Source of the DNA: Streptomyces sp. SID12488
Lineage (GTDB): Bacteria; Actinomycetota; Actinomycetes; Streptomycetales; Streptomycetaceae
Assembly (NCBI RefSeq): GCF_010548275.1
Contig: NZ_JAAGLT010000005.1
Span: 62,001-126,000, forward strand
DNA: 64,000 bases
Direction of reading: 5' to 3'
Shown: positions 27,049 through 38,385 of the stretch, in pieces
Layout: the number at the start of each line of letters is the position of its first letter
Numbering within the stretch: position 1 is the first letter of the stretch
Translations under genes and position numbers: made by a program
Notes under the pieces: generated by a model
What the model was told of the DNA's origin: nothing
Database searches by the model: none
What the model saw: the letters and a program-made list of their open reading frames with translations, nothing else

Positions 27049-28071
27049 TCAGATCCCGTCCGGGTCCGCCCTGTTGAGCGCCGGCTTCGGCGTCGGGCCC
27101 GCCGTCATCAGGTAGTCCGCGGCCGCGGTGTCCGTGACCAGGCTGGTGACCAGCCCGGACCGCAGCACCGCGTCGATGGCAGCGGCCTTGCGCTGCCCGC
27201 CCGCGATCGCGACGACCTCGGGAACCCGGCGGAGCTGGTCCGTCTTGACGGTGATGCACCGCTCGCCGAGGTCACGGCCGACCCGGCGCCCCTCGCTGTC
27301 GAAGAGATGCGCGGACATCTCGGCGGCGACACCCAGGGACGCGTAGTGGCTGCGTTCCTCGTCGCTGAGCATGTCGTGCACCGTCGAGATACCGGCTTCC
27401 CAGGAGCCGATGGAGACGCAGGCGACGGTGACCTTGTCGAAGTACTCGAAGGCCCGCGCGATCCCGGTCTGGTTGCGCAGCGCGGCGGCGGTGGCCGCGT
27501 CGGGCAGCAGCATCGGGGCGTAGATGGGGTGGGCGTCGCCGCCGGACACCTGGGCGGCACGGCGGACCGCCTCGACGGAGCCGCGCTCGGCGGTTCCGGC
27601 GTCGTACACGCCCGTCAGCTGAACCACCGTGCAGGGCGGCAGCCGGTCGAGGGCCGCCGCCATGTGGATGGTGGACCGGCCCCAGGCGAGACCCAGCACA
27701 TCGCCTTCGTTGACCAGCTCGCCGAGCAGGTCGGCGGCCACTTCACCGAGGTTCTCAGGATCGGGTGACTCCTCGGAGGCCTCGGCCGGGGACTCGACCA
27801 CGACCGCATGCCTGAGGCCGTACCGGGCGCGCAGCGCGTCAGAGCGCTCGGCGTCCAGTTCGGCCGGTACACGGATCTCGATCCGCACCAGATCCCGTTC
27901 GAGAGCGGTCTCCAGGACCCGGGCCACCTTGAAGCGGCTGACGCCGAACTCCTCGGCGATCTGGATCTTGGACTTGCCCTCCAGGTAGAAGCGGCGGGCC
28001 ATGGCCGCCGCCTGCACCAGCTCAGCGGGTCCCATCCGCATGGCTGACCGGCCAGCCGACATACCCGACAC
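27049..28071 (-). CDS. SorC/CggR-type sugar-binding transcriptional regulator
   Basis: The protein is 340 aa. The helix-turn-helix is MARRFYLEGKSKIQIAEEFGVSRFKVARVLETALERDLVRIEI (residues ~24-66). The C-terminal sugar-phosphate-binding domain has GDVLGLAWGRSTIHMAAAL and ITVKTDQLRRVPEVVAIAGGQRKAAAIDAVLRSGLVTSLVTDTAAA. GTG at 28071 follows GAGGAG at 6 bases. It lies downstream of rpe on the same strand; the pair is well kept in streptomycetes, which hints at control of pentose-phosphate genes. Confidence 0.9.
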   Translation of the reverse strand: MSGMSAGRSAMRMGPAELVQAAAMARRFYLEGKSKIQIAEEFGVSRFKVARVLETALERDLVRIEIRVPAELDAERSDALRARYGLRHAVVVESPAEASEESPDPENLGEVAADLLGELVNEGDVLGLAWGRSTIHMAAALDRLPPCTVVQLTGVYDAGTAERGSVEAVRRAAQVSGGDAHPIYAPMLLPDAATAAALRNQTGIARAFEYFDKVTVACVSIGSWEAGISTVHDMLSDEERSHYASLGVAAEMSAHLFDSEGRRVGRDLGERCITVKTDQLRRVPEVVAIAGGQRKAAAIDAVLRSGLVTSLVTDTAAADYLMTAGPTPKPALNRADPDGI

Positions 28072-28187
28072 GGCGATCTCCTCACTGCTCTTACATCGCT
28101 GCTGTTCACATTCTGGATTCGCCGTTCATCCTGTCAGATCCCGAGTACTTGATCTGCCCAGAAGTACGTCGTTCACGTTCCCTTGGC

Positions 28188-28874
28188 TCAGTGGCCGCAC
28201 GCCCAGGACGCACCCGCGGTCGCCGTCCGCGCCTGGGTGCGCAGTGCACGTACCGCCTCGGCCGGGTCCGCGGCGCCGTAGACAGCCGATCCGGCGACGA
28301 AGACATCGGCGCCGGCCTCGGCGCAGCGCTCGATGGTGGAGGCGGCGACGCCTCCGTCGACCTGGAGCCACAGCTCAAGGCCGTGCTTGCTGATCAACTC
28401 GCGGGTGCGGCGAATCTTGGGGAGCATGATGTCGAGAAACGCCTGGCCGCCGAAACCCGGCTCGACCGTCATGATCAGCAACATGTCGAGTTCGGGCAGC
28501 AGATCCTCGTACGGCTCGATCGGGGTCGCGGGCTTGAGGGCCATGGAGGCCCGGGCACCCTTCGCCCGGATCTCGCGGGCGAGCCGCACCGGAGCGGCGG
28601 CGGCCTCCACATGGAAGGTGACGGAACCGGCCCCCGCTTCCACGTACTGCGGAGCCCATCGATCAGGGTCCTCGATCATCAAGTGGCAGTCCAGCGGGAT
28701 GTCCGTCGCCCGGGCCAGGGACTCCACGACCGGCACACCCAGCGTGAGGTTCGGTACGAAATGGTTGTCCATCACATCGACGTGAAGCCAGTCGGCCCCA
28801 TCGACCGCCTTCGCCTCCTCGGCGAGTCGGGCGAAGTCTGCGGACAGGATACTGGGGTTGATCTGCGCGGCCAT
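28188..28874 (-). CDS. rpe: Ribulose-phosphate 3-epimerase
   Basis: The protein is 228 aa and interconverts ribulose-5-phosphate and xylulose-5-phosphate. The TIM barrel shows [28 protein letters not shown] (metal-binding His and Asp), [23 protein letters not shown] and LWLQVDGGV, all diagnostic. ATG at 28874 is the conserved start. A SorC-type regulator follows on the same strand. Confidence 0.96.
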   Translation of the reverse strand: MAAQINPSILSADFARLAEEAKAVDGADWLHVDVMDNHFVPNLTLGVPVVESLARATDIPLDCHLMIEDPDRWAPQYVEAGAGSVTFHVEAAAAPVRLAREIRAKGARASMALKPATPIEPYEDLLPELDMLLIMTVEPGFGGQAFLDIMLPKIRRTRELISKHGLELWLQVDGGVAASTIERCAEAGADVFVAGSAVYGAADPAEAVRALRTQARTATAGASWACGH

Positions 28875-28939
28875 GACCCAAGCGTGCCATGCCCTCCGGG
28901 GGTTGCGCGTTCGGGTCCGGCGTGGCGAAGGTGGTGGGC

Positions 28940-28985
28940 AGGTTGCGGGTCCGTCGTGGTTGCTCGCGCAGTTCTCCGCGCCCCT
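28940..28985 (-). repeat. Dispersed intergenic repeat, copy C
   Basis: On the minus strand the 22-base core (28964-28985) differs from copies A and B by one base, and about 25 further bases match copy B with a few changes. Unlike A and B it lies between divergent genes (rpe and MMPL), close to their promoters. Confidence 0.65.
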
Positions 28986-29008
28986 GACCGCGACCAGGCG
29001 AGGTTGGT

Positions 29009-31159
29009 ATGAACAGTCACCGTGGGATCGCGTATTTCGTCTGTGGGCGGCGGGCCAAGTGGCTGGTGTTGGCACTGTGGCTGGTGCTGCTGGTGTTTGT
29101 CGCGCCCTTTGCGCAGAAGCTCACCGATGCCCAGGACAATGACGCCGCTTCCTGGCTGCCGGGGTCCGCCGAGTCCACCCAGGTGCTGCATCTCTCCGAG
29201 GGCTTCAGGCCTGAGCAGATCCCCGCGATCGTCGTCTACGCGCGCGAGAGCGGTCTCACGGCGGCGGACCGGGCCCGGATCACCGCGGGCGCGGCGCGCA
29301 TCGAGAAGCTGCGGGACCACGGCATCCGGGGCGCGGAGACCCGGGGCCCGGTGTGGGACCGCGCTTCCGATCCGCGGGCCGCGCAGATCTTCGTACCCAT
29401 CACGATGGACGAGAAGGGCTGGGAGGAGATCTCGCCCGCCGTCGACTCCATCCGGGCCGCCGCCGGTAGCGGTGCGGCCGGGATGGCCGTGCACATCACG
29501 GGGCCCGGCGGTACGTCGGCGGACTTCTCGGAGGCCTTCGAGGGCATCGACTCGACGTTGCTGCTCTCGGCGATGGGCGTCGTCATCGTGATGCTGCTGC
29601 TCACCTACCGCAGCCCCACCCTGATCGTCATGCCCTTGCTCGGCGTGGTCGCGGCCCTGTTCACCGCGCAGGCGCTGATCTACTTCCTCGCCGAACACGC
29701 GGGCCTGACGGTGAACGGCCAGAGCGCCGGCATTCTCACCGTGCTGGTGTTCGGCGCGGGGACGGACTACGCCCTGCTCCTGGTCGCCCGCTACCGGGAG
29801 GAGCTGCGCCGCCACGAGGACCGCCACGAGGCGATGGCCCTTGCCCTGCACCGCGCGGGCCCCGCCGTCATCGCGTCCGGCGCGACGGTCGTCCTCGGCA
29901 TGCTGGTGCTGGTGGCCGCCGAGATGAACTCGACGAGCGGCCTTGGCCCGGTGGCGGCGATCGGGGTGGCGGTGGCCCTGCTGGCCATGATCACGCTCTT
30001 CCCCGCCCTACTGGTGATCTGCGGCCGCTGGATCTTCTGGCCGGTGATCCCGCACAACAACTCGCCCGACCCGACCGAGCGCGGCCTCTGGGCCCGGATG
30101 GGCCGGGGCATCGCCGTCCGTCCGCGCATGATCTGGGGCATCACGGCGGCAGCCCTGATCGCATGTTCGTTCGGCCTGATGCAGCTGCGCGCCGAGGGTC
30201 TGAGCAACGCGGACGCGTTCACCGACAAGCCGGACTCGATCGTCGGCCAAGAGGTGTCCGCACGCTACTTCCCGGCGGGCAGCGGCGATCCGCTCGTCGT
30301 CATCAGCAACCAGGCACAGGCCCAGCAGGTCGGCCGGGCGGTCGCGGAGACGCGTGGCGTGGTGCCCACGTCCCTCGGCCTGCCGCCGGGCACGAAGGCC
30401 TCCCACGAGGGCAAGGTGCTGTTCGAGGCCACGATGACCGCCCCCGCGGACAGCGAGGCCGCGAAACAGACCGTGGAGCGGGTCCGGGACGCCGTGCACG
30501 CGGTGCCGGACGCCGACGCCCAGGTGGGCGGCGGTACGGCGGCCCTGCTGGACATGGACAGGGCGACGACGCACGACAACCTGCTGATCATCCCGCTCGT
30601 CCTGGCGGTGGTCCTGCTGATCCTCTGCGGCCTGCTCCGCGCCCTGGTCGCCCCGCTGCTGCTGATCGGCACGGTGGTGCTGTCCTTCGCGGCGGCGCTG
30701 GGCATCAGCGCCCTCGCCTTCCGCCACCTGTTCGACTACGCGGGCGAGTCGACGGACTTCCCGCTCTTCGTCTTCGTGTTCCTGGTGGCGCTGGGCATCG
30801 ACTACAACATCTTCCTGACCACCCGGATCCGCGAGGAGGCGGCCCGCCAGGGCACCCGCAAGGGTGTGGTGACGGGCCTGTCGACGACCGGCGCGGTCAT
30901 CACCTCGGCGGGCCTGGTCCTGGCCGGCACGTTCGCGGCCCTGGGCACACTGCCGATGGTGGCGTTCGCGGAGATCGGCTTCGCGGTGGCCCTGGGCGTC
31001 ATCCTGGACACGCTCGTGGTCCGGTCGGTGCTGGTCCCGGCCCTGTTCCTGGACGTGGGCCCGAAGGTGTGGTGGCCGCACCGCCTGGCCCGGGCGGACG
31101 GCAGAACCACGGCCCCGGAGCCCGCCGCCGCCCCGACGGTCAACCGGTCCGGCGGATGA
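29009..31159 (+). CDS. MMPL/RND-family transporter
   Basis: The protein is 716 aa. The N-terminal helix ([35 protein letters not shown]) is followed by an outer loop and the first membrane block with [23 protein letters not shown]. The second block has [29 protein letters not shown]. The [15 protein letters not shown] segment is typical of the streptomycete MMPL group often linked to ActII-3-like exporters. The last 20 bases overlap the 3' end of rsmB on the other strand. Confidence 0.92.
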   Translation: MNSHRGIAYFVCGRRAKWLVLALWLVLLVFVAPFAQKLTDAQDNDAASWLPGSAESTQVLHLSEGFRPEQIPAIVVYARESGLTAADRARITAGAARIEKLRDHGIRGAETRGPVWDRASDPRAAQIFVPITMDEKGWEEISPAVDSIRAAAGSGAAGMAVHITGPGGTSADFSEAFEGIDSTLLLSAMGVVIVMLLLTYRSPTLIVMPLLGVVAALFTAQALIYFLAEHAGLTVNGQSAGILTVLVFGAGTDYALLLVARYREELRRHEDRHEAMALALHRAGPAVIASGATVVLGMLVLVAAEMNSTSGLGPVAAIGVAVALLAMITLFPALLVICGRWIFWPVIPHNNSPDPTERGLWARMGRGIAVRPRMIWGITAAALIACSFGLMQLRAEGLSNADAFTDKPDSIVGQEVSARYFPAGSGDPLVVISNQAQAQQVGRAVAETRGVVPTSLGLPPGTKASHEGKVLFEATMTAPADSEAAKQTVERVRDAVHAVPDADAQVGGGTAALLDMDRATTHDNLLIIPLVLAVVLLILCGLLRALVAPLLLIGTVVLSFAAALGISALAFRHLFDYAGESTDFPLFVFVFLVALGIDYNIFLTTRIREEAARQGTRKGVVTGLSTTGAVITSAGLVLAGTFAALGTLPMVAFAEIGFAVALGVILDTLVVRSVLVPALFLDVGPKVWWPHRLARADGRTTAPEPAAAPTVNRSGG

Positions 31160-32558
31160 GGGCCAGATACATGGCGTCGGTCCCGTGCAGATGCGGCCAC
31201 AGCTGCACGTCGGGACCGTCACCGAGGTCCGTCACGCCCTCCAACAGCGGCCGGGCGTCGACGAGTTCGGTGTTCGGGTGCTGCTTGAGCAGGTCGTCGA
31301 CAACAGCCCGGGTCTCGGCGAGGTGCGGCGAGCAGGTGGCGTAGCCGACGATCCCGCCGACGCGGACCGACTCCAGCGCGGTGGTCAGCAGCGCGCGCTG
31401 GAGCGGTGCGAAACCTTCCAGGTCATCGGGGCGTCGCCGCCAACGCGCCTCGGGCCGCCTGCGCAGCGCCCCGAGCCCGGTACACGGCACGTCCATCAGT
31501 ACCCGGTCGAAACTCCCGGCCCGCCACGGCGGCCGGGTCCCGTCCCCCACGACGACCTGGTACGGGCCCGGATTGCCGTTCAGTGCCTTCGCGACCAGCC
31601 CGGCCCGGTGCGGCAGCTTCTCGGAGGCGAGCAGCAGCGCACCCCGCTCCGCGGCGAGCGCGGCGAGCAGCGCGGCCTTGCCGCCCGGCCCGGCACACCC
31701 GTCGAGCCAGGCCTTGTCGGGCCCGTCGAGCGGCGCGTTGGCCAGGGCGAGTGCGACGAGCTGACTGCCCTCGTCCTGCACGCCCGCCCGCCCGTCCCGT
31801 ACGGCGTCGATGGCCCCGGGTTCCCCGCCTTCGGCGAGCCGCACGGCGTACGGCGACCAGCGCCCCGGCACCGCGGCCTCTTCGAGGAGCAGCTCCTCGG
31901 TGGTGGACCGTCCTGGCCGGGCGACCAGGGTGACCTCGGGCCGCTCGTTGTCGGCGGCGAGCAGTTCCTCGATCCCCGCGCGGCCACCCCCCAGCGAATC
32001 CCACAGGGCGGAGACGACCCACCGGGGATGCGAGTGCACCACAGCGAGGTAGTCCTCGGGATCGTCGTCGTAGGGCGGCGCGACCCGCTCGATCCAGCCG
32101 TCGAGATCGTGCTGGGCGACCTTGCGCAGCACGGCGTTCACGAACTTGGCCCGCCCGTCACCGAGCACGACCCTGGCCAGCTCGACGGAGGCGGACACGG
32201 CTGCGTGCGTGGGGATCCGCGTCCCGAGCAGCTGGTGAACGCCGAGGCTGAGCACATCGAGCACCGGCGGATCGACCTCGCGCAGGGGCCGGTCGACGCA
32301 TTGGCTGATCACGGCGTCGTAGGTCCCCTGCCGACGCAGCGTCCCGTACACCAGCTCGGTCGCGAGGGCCGCGTCCCGCCCGTCGAAGTCCCCCTTCGCC
32401 CGGGCCGCCCGCAGGAGCGGCGGCAACACCAGGTTGGCGTACGCGTCCCGCTCGTCCACGGCCCGCAGCGCCTCGAAGGCAAGGATGCGGACGGGGTCCT
32501 TCTGGGGCCGACGGTACGGCTTGCCGGTCTTGTGGGGCCGACTGGGCTGCTCGCTCAC
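31140..32558 (-). CDS. rsmB: 16S rRNA cytosine-5 methyltransferase
   Basis: The protein is 472 aa. An N-terminal NusB-like RNA-binding domain (about 20-150) precedes a SAM-dependent Rossmann domain with GCAGPGGKAALLAALA (SAM loop), LMDVPCTGLGALRRRPEARWRR (motif IV Cys) and GGIVGYATCSPHLAETRAVV (motif VI catalytic Cys). RsmB/Fmu methylates C967 of 16S rRNA. It follows fmt on the same strand (111-base gap), the usual order. Confidence 0.94.
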   Translation of the reverse strand: MSEQPSRPHKTGKPYRRPQKDPVRILAFEALRAVDERDAYANLVLPPLLRAARAKGDFDGRDAALATELVYGTLRRQGTYDAVISQCVDRPLREVDPPVLDVLSLGVHQLLGTRIPTHAAVSASVELARVVLGDGRAKFVNAVLRKVAQHDLDGWIERVAPPYDDDPEDYLAVVHSHPRWVVSALWDSLGGGRAGIEELLAADNERPEVTLVARPGRSTTEELLLEEAAVPGRWSPYAVRLAEGGEPGAIDAVRDGRAGVQDEGSQLVALALANAPLDGPDKAWLDGCAGPGGKAALLAALAAERGALLLASEKLPHRAGLVAKALNGNPGPYQVVVGDGTRPPWRAGSFDRVLMDVPCTGLGALRRRPEARWRRRPDDLEGFAPLQRALLTTALESVRVGGIVGYATCSPHLAETRAVVDDLLKQHPNTELVDARPLLEGVTDLGDGPDVQLWPHLHGTDAMYLALIRRTG

Positions 32559-32669
32559 GAAAAAGGTGCTCCGGATACGGGATGAGGGGTGCTGTTTCCA
32601 GCGTACGTCGTGTCGGGCCGCCCGGAACCTCGCGGTACGGCTACTGCAGCGGGCCGTGAGAACGACGGC

Positions 32670-33602
32670 TCAGGCTCCGAGAACCTCGCCGTCGGCGATC
32701 CGCACGCCCCGGGCCCAGTCGGCGGCGCGCATCGGCTTCTTCCCCTGCGCCTGCACCCACAGCAGCTCGACGGCGTGCGATCCGGTGCCGACGTACACGT
32801 TGTTCTTGCCGACGGAGAGCACGCCGGGAGCGAGATCGGTGCGCTCGGGCACGGGCGTGACGTGGATGAGCTTGAGCCGCTCGCCCCGGAACACCGTCCA
32901 GGCGCCGGGCGCGGGAGTGCACCCGCGCACGATCCGGTCGGCCCGGAGGGCGGGCACAGACCAGTCGACGTGAGCGTCCTCGACGGTGATCTTCGGCGCG
33001 AGGGTGATGCCGTCGGCGGGCTGCGGTACGGCCTTCAGGGTGCCGTCCTCGATGCCGTCCATGGTCGCGGCCAGCAGCCCGGAGCCGGCGAAGGCGAGCC
33101 GTGTCAGCAGGTCGCCGCTGGTGTCGGTGGGCCGGATCGTCTCGGTCACCGTGCCGTAGACGGGCCCGGAGTCGAGGCCCTCCTCGATGAGGAAGGTGGA
33201 GGCGCCGGTGATCTCGTCGCCGCCCATGATGGAGTGCTGCACGGGCGCCGCGCCACGCCAGGCGGGGAGCAGCGAGAAGTGCAGGTTGACCCAGCCGTGG
33301 GCGGGGATGTCGAGGGCGACGCGGGGCAGCAGGGCCCCGTAGGCGACCACAGGACAGCAGTCGGGCCCGATCTCCCGGAGCCTCGCGAGGAACGCCTCGT
33401 CCCTCGGCTTGACGGGCTTCAGCACCTCGATCCCGGCCTCCTCGGCCCGCTGGGCCACGGGGCTGGCGACCAGCCTGCGTCCCCGCCCGGCAGGCGCGTC
33501 GGGTCGCGTGACGACGGCGACCACTTCATGCCGTCCCGACCCGATCAGGGCATCCAGAGCGGGAACGGCGACCTCGGGGGTACCAGCGAAGACAAGCCTC
33601 AT
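32670..33602 (-). CDS. fmt: Methionyl-tRNA formyltransferase
   Basis: The protein is 310 aa and formylates the initiator Met-t[22 protein letters not shown] opens the Rossmann domain; the active-site stretch is [47 protein letters not shown], with Asn, His and the SLLP loop. The C-terminal ~100 residues form the tRNA-binding OB-like domain. Confidence 0.96.
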   Translation of the reverse strand: MRLVFAGTPEVAVPALDALIGSGRHEVVAVVTRPDAPAGRGRRLVASPVAQRAEEAGIEVLKPVKPRDEAFLARLREIGPDCCPVVAYGALLPRVALDIPAHGWVNLHFSLLPAWRGAAPVQHSIMGGDEITGASTFLIEEGLDSGPVYGTVTETIRPTDTSGDLLTRLAFAGSGLLAATMDGIEDGTLKAVPQPADGITLAPKITVEDAHVDWSVPALRADRIVRGCTPAPGAWTVFRGERLKLIHVTPVPERTDLAPGVLSVGKNNVYVGTGSHAVELLWVQAQGKKPMRAADWARGVRIADGEVLGA

Positions 33603-33707
33603 GGGTGGGCGGGGGCCTCTCGGACGGGATTCTGCGGGCAGCGCACCAGTCTATGACCGCGCTCGCCAGGGGGCGTACGCATATGTCCCTACGCCCCCGC
33701 ACCGTGA

Positions 33708-34388
<681 letters not shown>

Positions 34389-34411
34389 CCCGAACCACAA
34401 CCCCACCCCAC

Positions 34412-34448
34412 CCTCTGCCCTCCCGCCCCACCGCCGGGAGGGCAGAGG
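34412..34448. terminator. Bidirectional terminator hairpin
   Basis: A perfect 13-bp stem (CCTCTGCCCTCCC with GGGAGGGCAGAGG) with an 11-base loop separates the convergent HTH gene and priA. Confidence 0.75.
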
Positions 34449-34470
34449 TGTACCCCGGGCCGCTCCCGCC

Positions 34471-36657
34471 TCACCCGATGTCGGGCGGATCGATCCGCAC
34501 CCACACGCTCTCCTCGCCGCCCCGCCCCGCCCGAGCCATCCGCGCGGCCTGGGCAGCCTTCAGCGCGGCGGCCAGCGCGGACCCGCTCCCCGGTGGCACC
34601 CGGACCAACGCGCGCTCCCAGTGCTCGCCCGGCGGGGGCGCCCCTGTCCGCCGGGGCCGTCCCGTCGGCGTGACCGGCAGCGGCACCGGCCCCAACACCT
34701 GGGCGTCCTTCGGGAGTTCGGCCCCGGCGAGGAATCCGGCGACTGCCTCCGCCGTCCCGGCCACGGACGCCATCCTCGACACCGGCGGGAACCCGAGCTC
34801 GGCGCGCTCCGCGAGCTCCCGCACGGCATGCCCGACGGGATCCCACCGCACCAGCGCCTGCACCGGCCGCAGGGTGGGCTCGGCGACCACGACAACCGTC
34901 CCCCCCTGTGTCCCCTCCCCTCGCACGCCCTGTCCGCGTACGAGAGCCGCAGCCGCCATCCACCGCCGCAGCGCGTCCTCCCCGGCCCTCAGGTCGGGGC
35001 GCCCGAGCATGGCCCAGCCGTCCAGCAGCAGGGCAGCCGCATACCCGCCCTCGGCGACGGGCTCGGCGCCGGGCGTGCTGACGACCAGCGCGGGCGTCCC
35101 CGGCACCGTGTCCAGCACATGCTCGCGCCCGGAGGTCCGCACGGGCACGGCCGGAAATGCCCGCCCCAGTTCCTCGGCGGTCCGCCGCGCGCCCACGATC
35201 TGCGCCCGCAGCCGGAACCCGCCGCACTCCGGACAGTGCCAGGCGGTCTCCTCCCGCCCGCACCATGCGCACCATGGAGCCCCGGCGTCCCGCGCCTCCA
35301 TCGGGCCGGCACAGTGCCGGCACCGGGCGGGTTCCCTGCACCGGGCGCAGGCAAGCCGCGGTACGTAGCCCCGCCGGGGCACCTGGATCAGCACCGGCCC
35401 GTGCTTCAGTCCGTCCCGCAGCGCCTGCCAGGCGAGGGTCGGCAGCCGTGCGGCCCGGGCGGCCTCGTCCCGGGCGAGATCCCCGTCGCCGACGGTCCGT
35501 ACGAGCGGGGCAGCAGCCCGCACCTGCTCCCGCCCGGCGACCAGCGGCCGGGCCCACCCGCTCTCGACAAGCTGCGCGGCTTCCACCGTGCAGCTCCAAC
35601 TCCCCAGCAGGAAGGCGCACTTGTCCTGCGCGGCCCGCAGCAACAGCACCTCGCGCGCATGCGGCTGCGGGGCGTGCGGCTCACTGTGGCTGTCGTCGCC
35701 GTCGTCCCAGATCGCGACGAGCCCCAGATCCCGGACGGGCGCGAACATGGCGGCCCGGGTCCCGACCACGGCACGTACAGCACCCCGCCGCACGGCGAGC
35801 CACTCCCGGTACCGCTTCTCGGGCCCGGCGTCGGCCGTGAGTACGGCGTGCCGTCCCTCCCCCAGGAGGGCGGTCAGGGCGGCGTCGACCCGCGCGACAG
35901 CACGTCCGTCCGGCACGACGACGAGCGCCCCGCGCCCGGAGGCGAGGGCCGCACCGACGGCCCGAGCCAGCTCCTCGCTCCACTCGGGCCCGGGCAGGGC
36001 GTTCCACACGGCACGCGGCGCACCTCCGGAGGCGAGCGTCTCGAGAAACGCGCCCCCCTGCTCGTACCGCCCCCAGGTGCCGGCATCGGGCGCCCCGGTG
36101 ACGGGCAGACCCACGGCCGGGGCCGCTTTCTCCGCCCGGGCGTTGCGCGGCGGCACGGCCAGTTGCAGCACATCGGCGAGGCTCCCCGCGTACCGATCGG
36201 CGACGGCCCGAGCCAGCGAGAGCAGTTCCTCGCTCAGCACGACCTCGGGGGACACGACCTGTGCCAGCGCGGCCAGTGGCCCGGAGTAGTCGGATTCGGC
36301 GAGCCGTGCGACAAGGAACCCGTCGATGAGCCCCCCGCCCTCACGGCGCCCGTCCCGCACCCGATGCCGCCCGGCCCCGAACCTGACTCGCACCCGCACT
36401 CCGGGCTGCGCCTCGGCATCCAGCTCTTCGGGCACGGCATAGTCGAAGTAGCGGTCGAGGTGCAGCACGCCCTTGTCGACCAGGACCCGCGCGACCGGCA
36501 ACTCCTTGGCGAGCGCGGCCCCCCGCCAGGTCCGCGGCTTGGCCCGCGGCGCCTTGGCCTGCCGGACGCTCTCCCGAATCAACGCAAGCTGCTCGGGCGG
36601 CGCCGCCCCGTCGGGCCTCCGGTCCCCGCCACTCCCCTGCCCGTTCTCGCTGCTCAC
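34471..36657 (-). CDS. priA: Primosomal protein N' (PriA), actinobacterial form lacking helicase motifs
   Basis: The protein is 728 aa. The N-terminal 3'-DNA-binding domain (VARVLVDKGVLHLDRYFDYAVPEEL...GVRVRVRFG) and an eight-Cys zinc region (CARCREPARCRHC...CAWCGREETAWHCPEC) are kept. The ATPase motifs are not: no GxTGSGKTE loop is present, and the usual DEEH box reads IWDDGDDSHSE. This matches the known ATPase-deficient actinobacterial PriA. GTG at 36657 is chosen from the conserved SSEN start; GTG at 36681 or TTG at 36687 are possible. It lies downstream of metK. Confidence 0.9.
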   Translation of the reverse strand: MSSENGQGSGGDRRPDGAAPPEQLALIRESVRQAKAPRAKPRTWRGAALAKELPVARVLVDKGVLHLDRYFDYAVPEELDAEAQPGVRVRVRFGAGRHRVRDGRREGGGLIDGFLVARLAESDYSGPLAALAQVVSPEVVLSEELLSLARAVADRYAGSLADVLQLAVPPRNARAEKAAPAVGLPVTGAPDAGTWGRYEQGGAFLETLASGGAPRAVWNALPGPEWSEELARAVGAALASGRGALVVVPDGRAVARVDAALTALLGEGRHAVLTADAGPEKRYREWLAVRRGAVRAVVGTRAAMFAPVRDLGLVAIWDDGDDSHSEPHAPQPHAREVLLLRAAQDKCAFLLGSWSCTVEAAQLVESGWARPLVAGREQVRAAAPLVRTVGDGDLARDEAARAARLPTLAWQALRDGLKHGPVLIQVPRRGYVPRLACARCREPARCRHCAGPMEARDAGAPWCAWCGREETAWHCPECGGFRLRAQIVGARRTAEELGRAFPAVPVRTSGREHVLDTVPGTPALVVSTPGAEPVAEGGYAAALLLDGWAMLGRPDLRAGEDALRRWMAAAALVRGQGVRGEGTQGGTVVVVAEPTLRPVQALVRWDPVGHAVRELAERAELGFPPVSRMASVAGTAEAVAGFLAGAELPKDAQVLGPVPLPVTPTGRPRRTGAPPPGEHWERALVRVPPGSGSALAAALKAAQAARMARAGRGGEESVWVRIDPPDIG

Positions 36658-36850
36658 GCCTGCATTCTTACCAAACGCCACTGACAACGGGCGGCGCCCG
36701 AACTCCCGAGATCAAGTCGGCAGCGGCACGAAATTCCAGATTCACCGCACGCCCAACGGACGCACTCCACCGAAGTAACCGCGGCCTGCGCACCGGGAGA
36801 GCACCACAGTAGGAAGCCGAGCCCCCACCCCGCCAGCCATTTCCCGACAC

Positions 36851-36890
36851 GTCGAAGCCCGGCGCCCCCAACAGGACACCGGGCCTCGAC
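36851..36890 (-). terminator. metK terminator hairpin
   Basis: A 12-bp stem (GTCGAGGCCCGG with CCGGGCTTCGAC on the minus strand) contains one G-T wobble that is valid only on the minus strand, which assigns it to metK, 27 bases upstream. The rest of 36658-36850 shows no gene. Confidence 0.7.
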
Positions 36891-36917
36891 GATCGATCAA
36901 GCAGTCCCCTGCGGGCC

Positions 36918-38126
36918 TTACAGACCGACAGCCTTCCGCAGCGCTTCCACGCGGTCCGTCCGCTCCCACGTGAAGTCGGGCAGCTCGCGGCCGAAGTGGC
37001 CGTACGCCGCCGTCTGGGCGTAGATCGGGCGCAGCAGGTCGAGGTCGCGGATGATCGCGGCCGGGCGGAGGTCGAAGACCGTGGTGATCGCGGCCTCGAT
37101 CTTGTCGGCGTCGACCTTGGCCGTGCCGAAGGTCTCCACGAAGAGGCCCACCGGCTCGGCCTTGCCGATCGCGTACGCGACCTGGACCTCGCAGCGCGAG
37201 GCGAGGCCCGCGGCGACGACGTTCTTGGCGACCCAGCGCATCGCGTACGCCGCGGAGCGGTCGACCTTGGACGGGTCCTTGCCCGAGAAGGCGCCGCCGC
37301 CGTGCCGGGCCATGCCGCCGTACGTGTCGATGATGATCTTGCGGCCGGTGAGGCCCGCGTCGCCCATCGGGCCGCCGATCTCGAAGCGGCCGGTCGGGTT
37401 GACCAGCAGGCGGTAGCCGTCGGTCTCCAGCTTGATGCCGTCGTCGAGAAGAGCCTTCAGCTCGTGCTCCACGACGAACTCGCGGATGTCGGGAGCCAGA
37501 AGCGAGTCCAGGTCGATGTCGCTCGCGTGCTGCGAGGAGACGACGACCGTGTCCAGACGGACCGCCTTGTCACCGTCGTACTCGATGGTGACCTGGGTCT
37601 TGCCGTCGGGGCGCAGGTACGGGATCGTCCCGTTCTTGCGGACCTCGGACAGACGGCGCGCGAGACGGTGCGCGAGGTGGATCGGGAGCGGCATCAGCTC
37701 CGGGGTCTCGTCCGTCGCGTAGCCGAACATCAGGCCCTGGTCGCCGGCGCCCTGCTTGTCGAGTTCGTCCTCGTCGCCCTCGACGCGCTGCTCGTACGCC
37801 GTGTCGACCCCCTGCGCGATGTCCGGCGACTGCGAGCCGATCGACACGGACACGCCGCAGGAGGCGCCGTCGAAGCCCTTCTTCGAGGAGTCGTAGCCGA
37901 TCTCCAGGATCTTGTCGCGCACCAGTTGCGGGATGGGCGCGTAGGCCTTGGTGGTGACCTCGCCGGCCACATGCACCAGGCCGGTGGTGATCAGCGTCTC
38001 GACGGCGACTCGGGACGTGGGGTCTTGGCGCAGAAGCGCATCGAGAATCGTGTCGCTGATCTGGTCAGCGATCTTGTCGGGGTGACCTTCGGTCACGGAC
38101 TCCGAGGTGAAAAGGCGACGGGACAC
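36918..38126 (-). CDS. metK: S-adenosylmethionine synthetase
   Basis: The protein is 402 aa and makes SAM from methionine and ATP. Diagnostic motifs are [48 protein letters not shown] and [35 protein letters not shown] at 38126 follows AGGGAGCG. In streptomycetes SAM supply affects antibiotic production. No SAM riboswitch could be recognised in the 259-base upstream region. Confidence 0.97.
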   Translation of the reverse strand: MSRRLFTSESVTEGHPDKIADQISDTILDALLRQDPTSRVAVETLITTGLVHVAGEVTTKAYAPIPQLVRDKILEIGYDSSKKGFDGASCGVSVSIGSQSPDIAQGVDTAYEQRVEGDEDELDKQGAGDQGLMFGYATDETPELMPLPIHLAHRLARRLSEVRKNGTIPYLRPDGKTQVTIEYDGDKAVRLDTVVVSSQHASDIDLDSLLAPDIREFVVEHELKALLDDGIKLETDGYRLLVNPTGRFEIGGPMGDAGLTGRKIIIDTYGGMARHGGGAFSGKDPSKVDRSAAYAMRWVAKNVVAAGLASRCEVQVAYAIGKAEPVGLFVETFGTAKVDADKIEAAITTVFDLRPAAIIRDLDLLRPIYAQTAAYGHFGRELPDFTWERTDRVEALRKAVGL

Positions 38127-38385
38127 AACGCTCCCTGTGGTTGCAGCGGCTGCTGGCTGATCATTGGCGGACGGCTCGGGAGCTGCGCCCGGCGTCGTCC
38201 AAGAACAGTTTATCGGTCGCACTCGGCCATCCGCCCATCCGTCTCGCCTCTCGGAAGCGTCGTGACCTGCGACACGGGCATTCTGCCCATCACGAGCGGT
38301 GTGCGCCAGGGGGCGCCACGCCCCGAAGTACGGGACAGAAGGGATGTTGGGGATCTGTCGGGGCGGCGGAAATACTCACCGACGC

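Noticed and set aside
38127..38385. SAM riboswitch upstream of metK
   Set aside because: None of the conserved SAM-I or SAM-II segments could be recognised in the metK leader.
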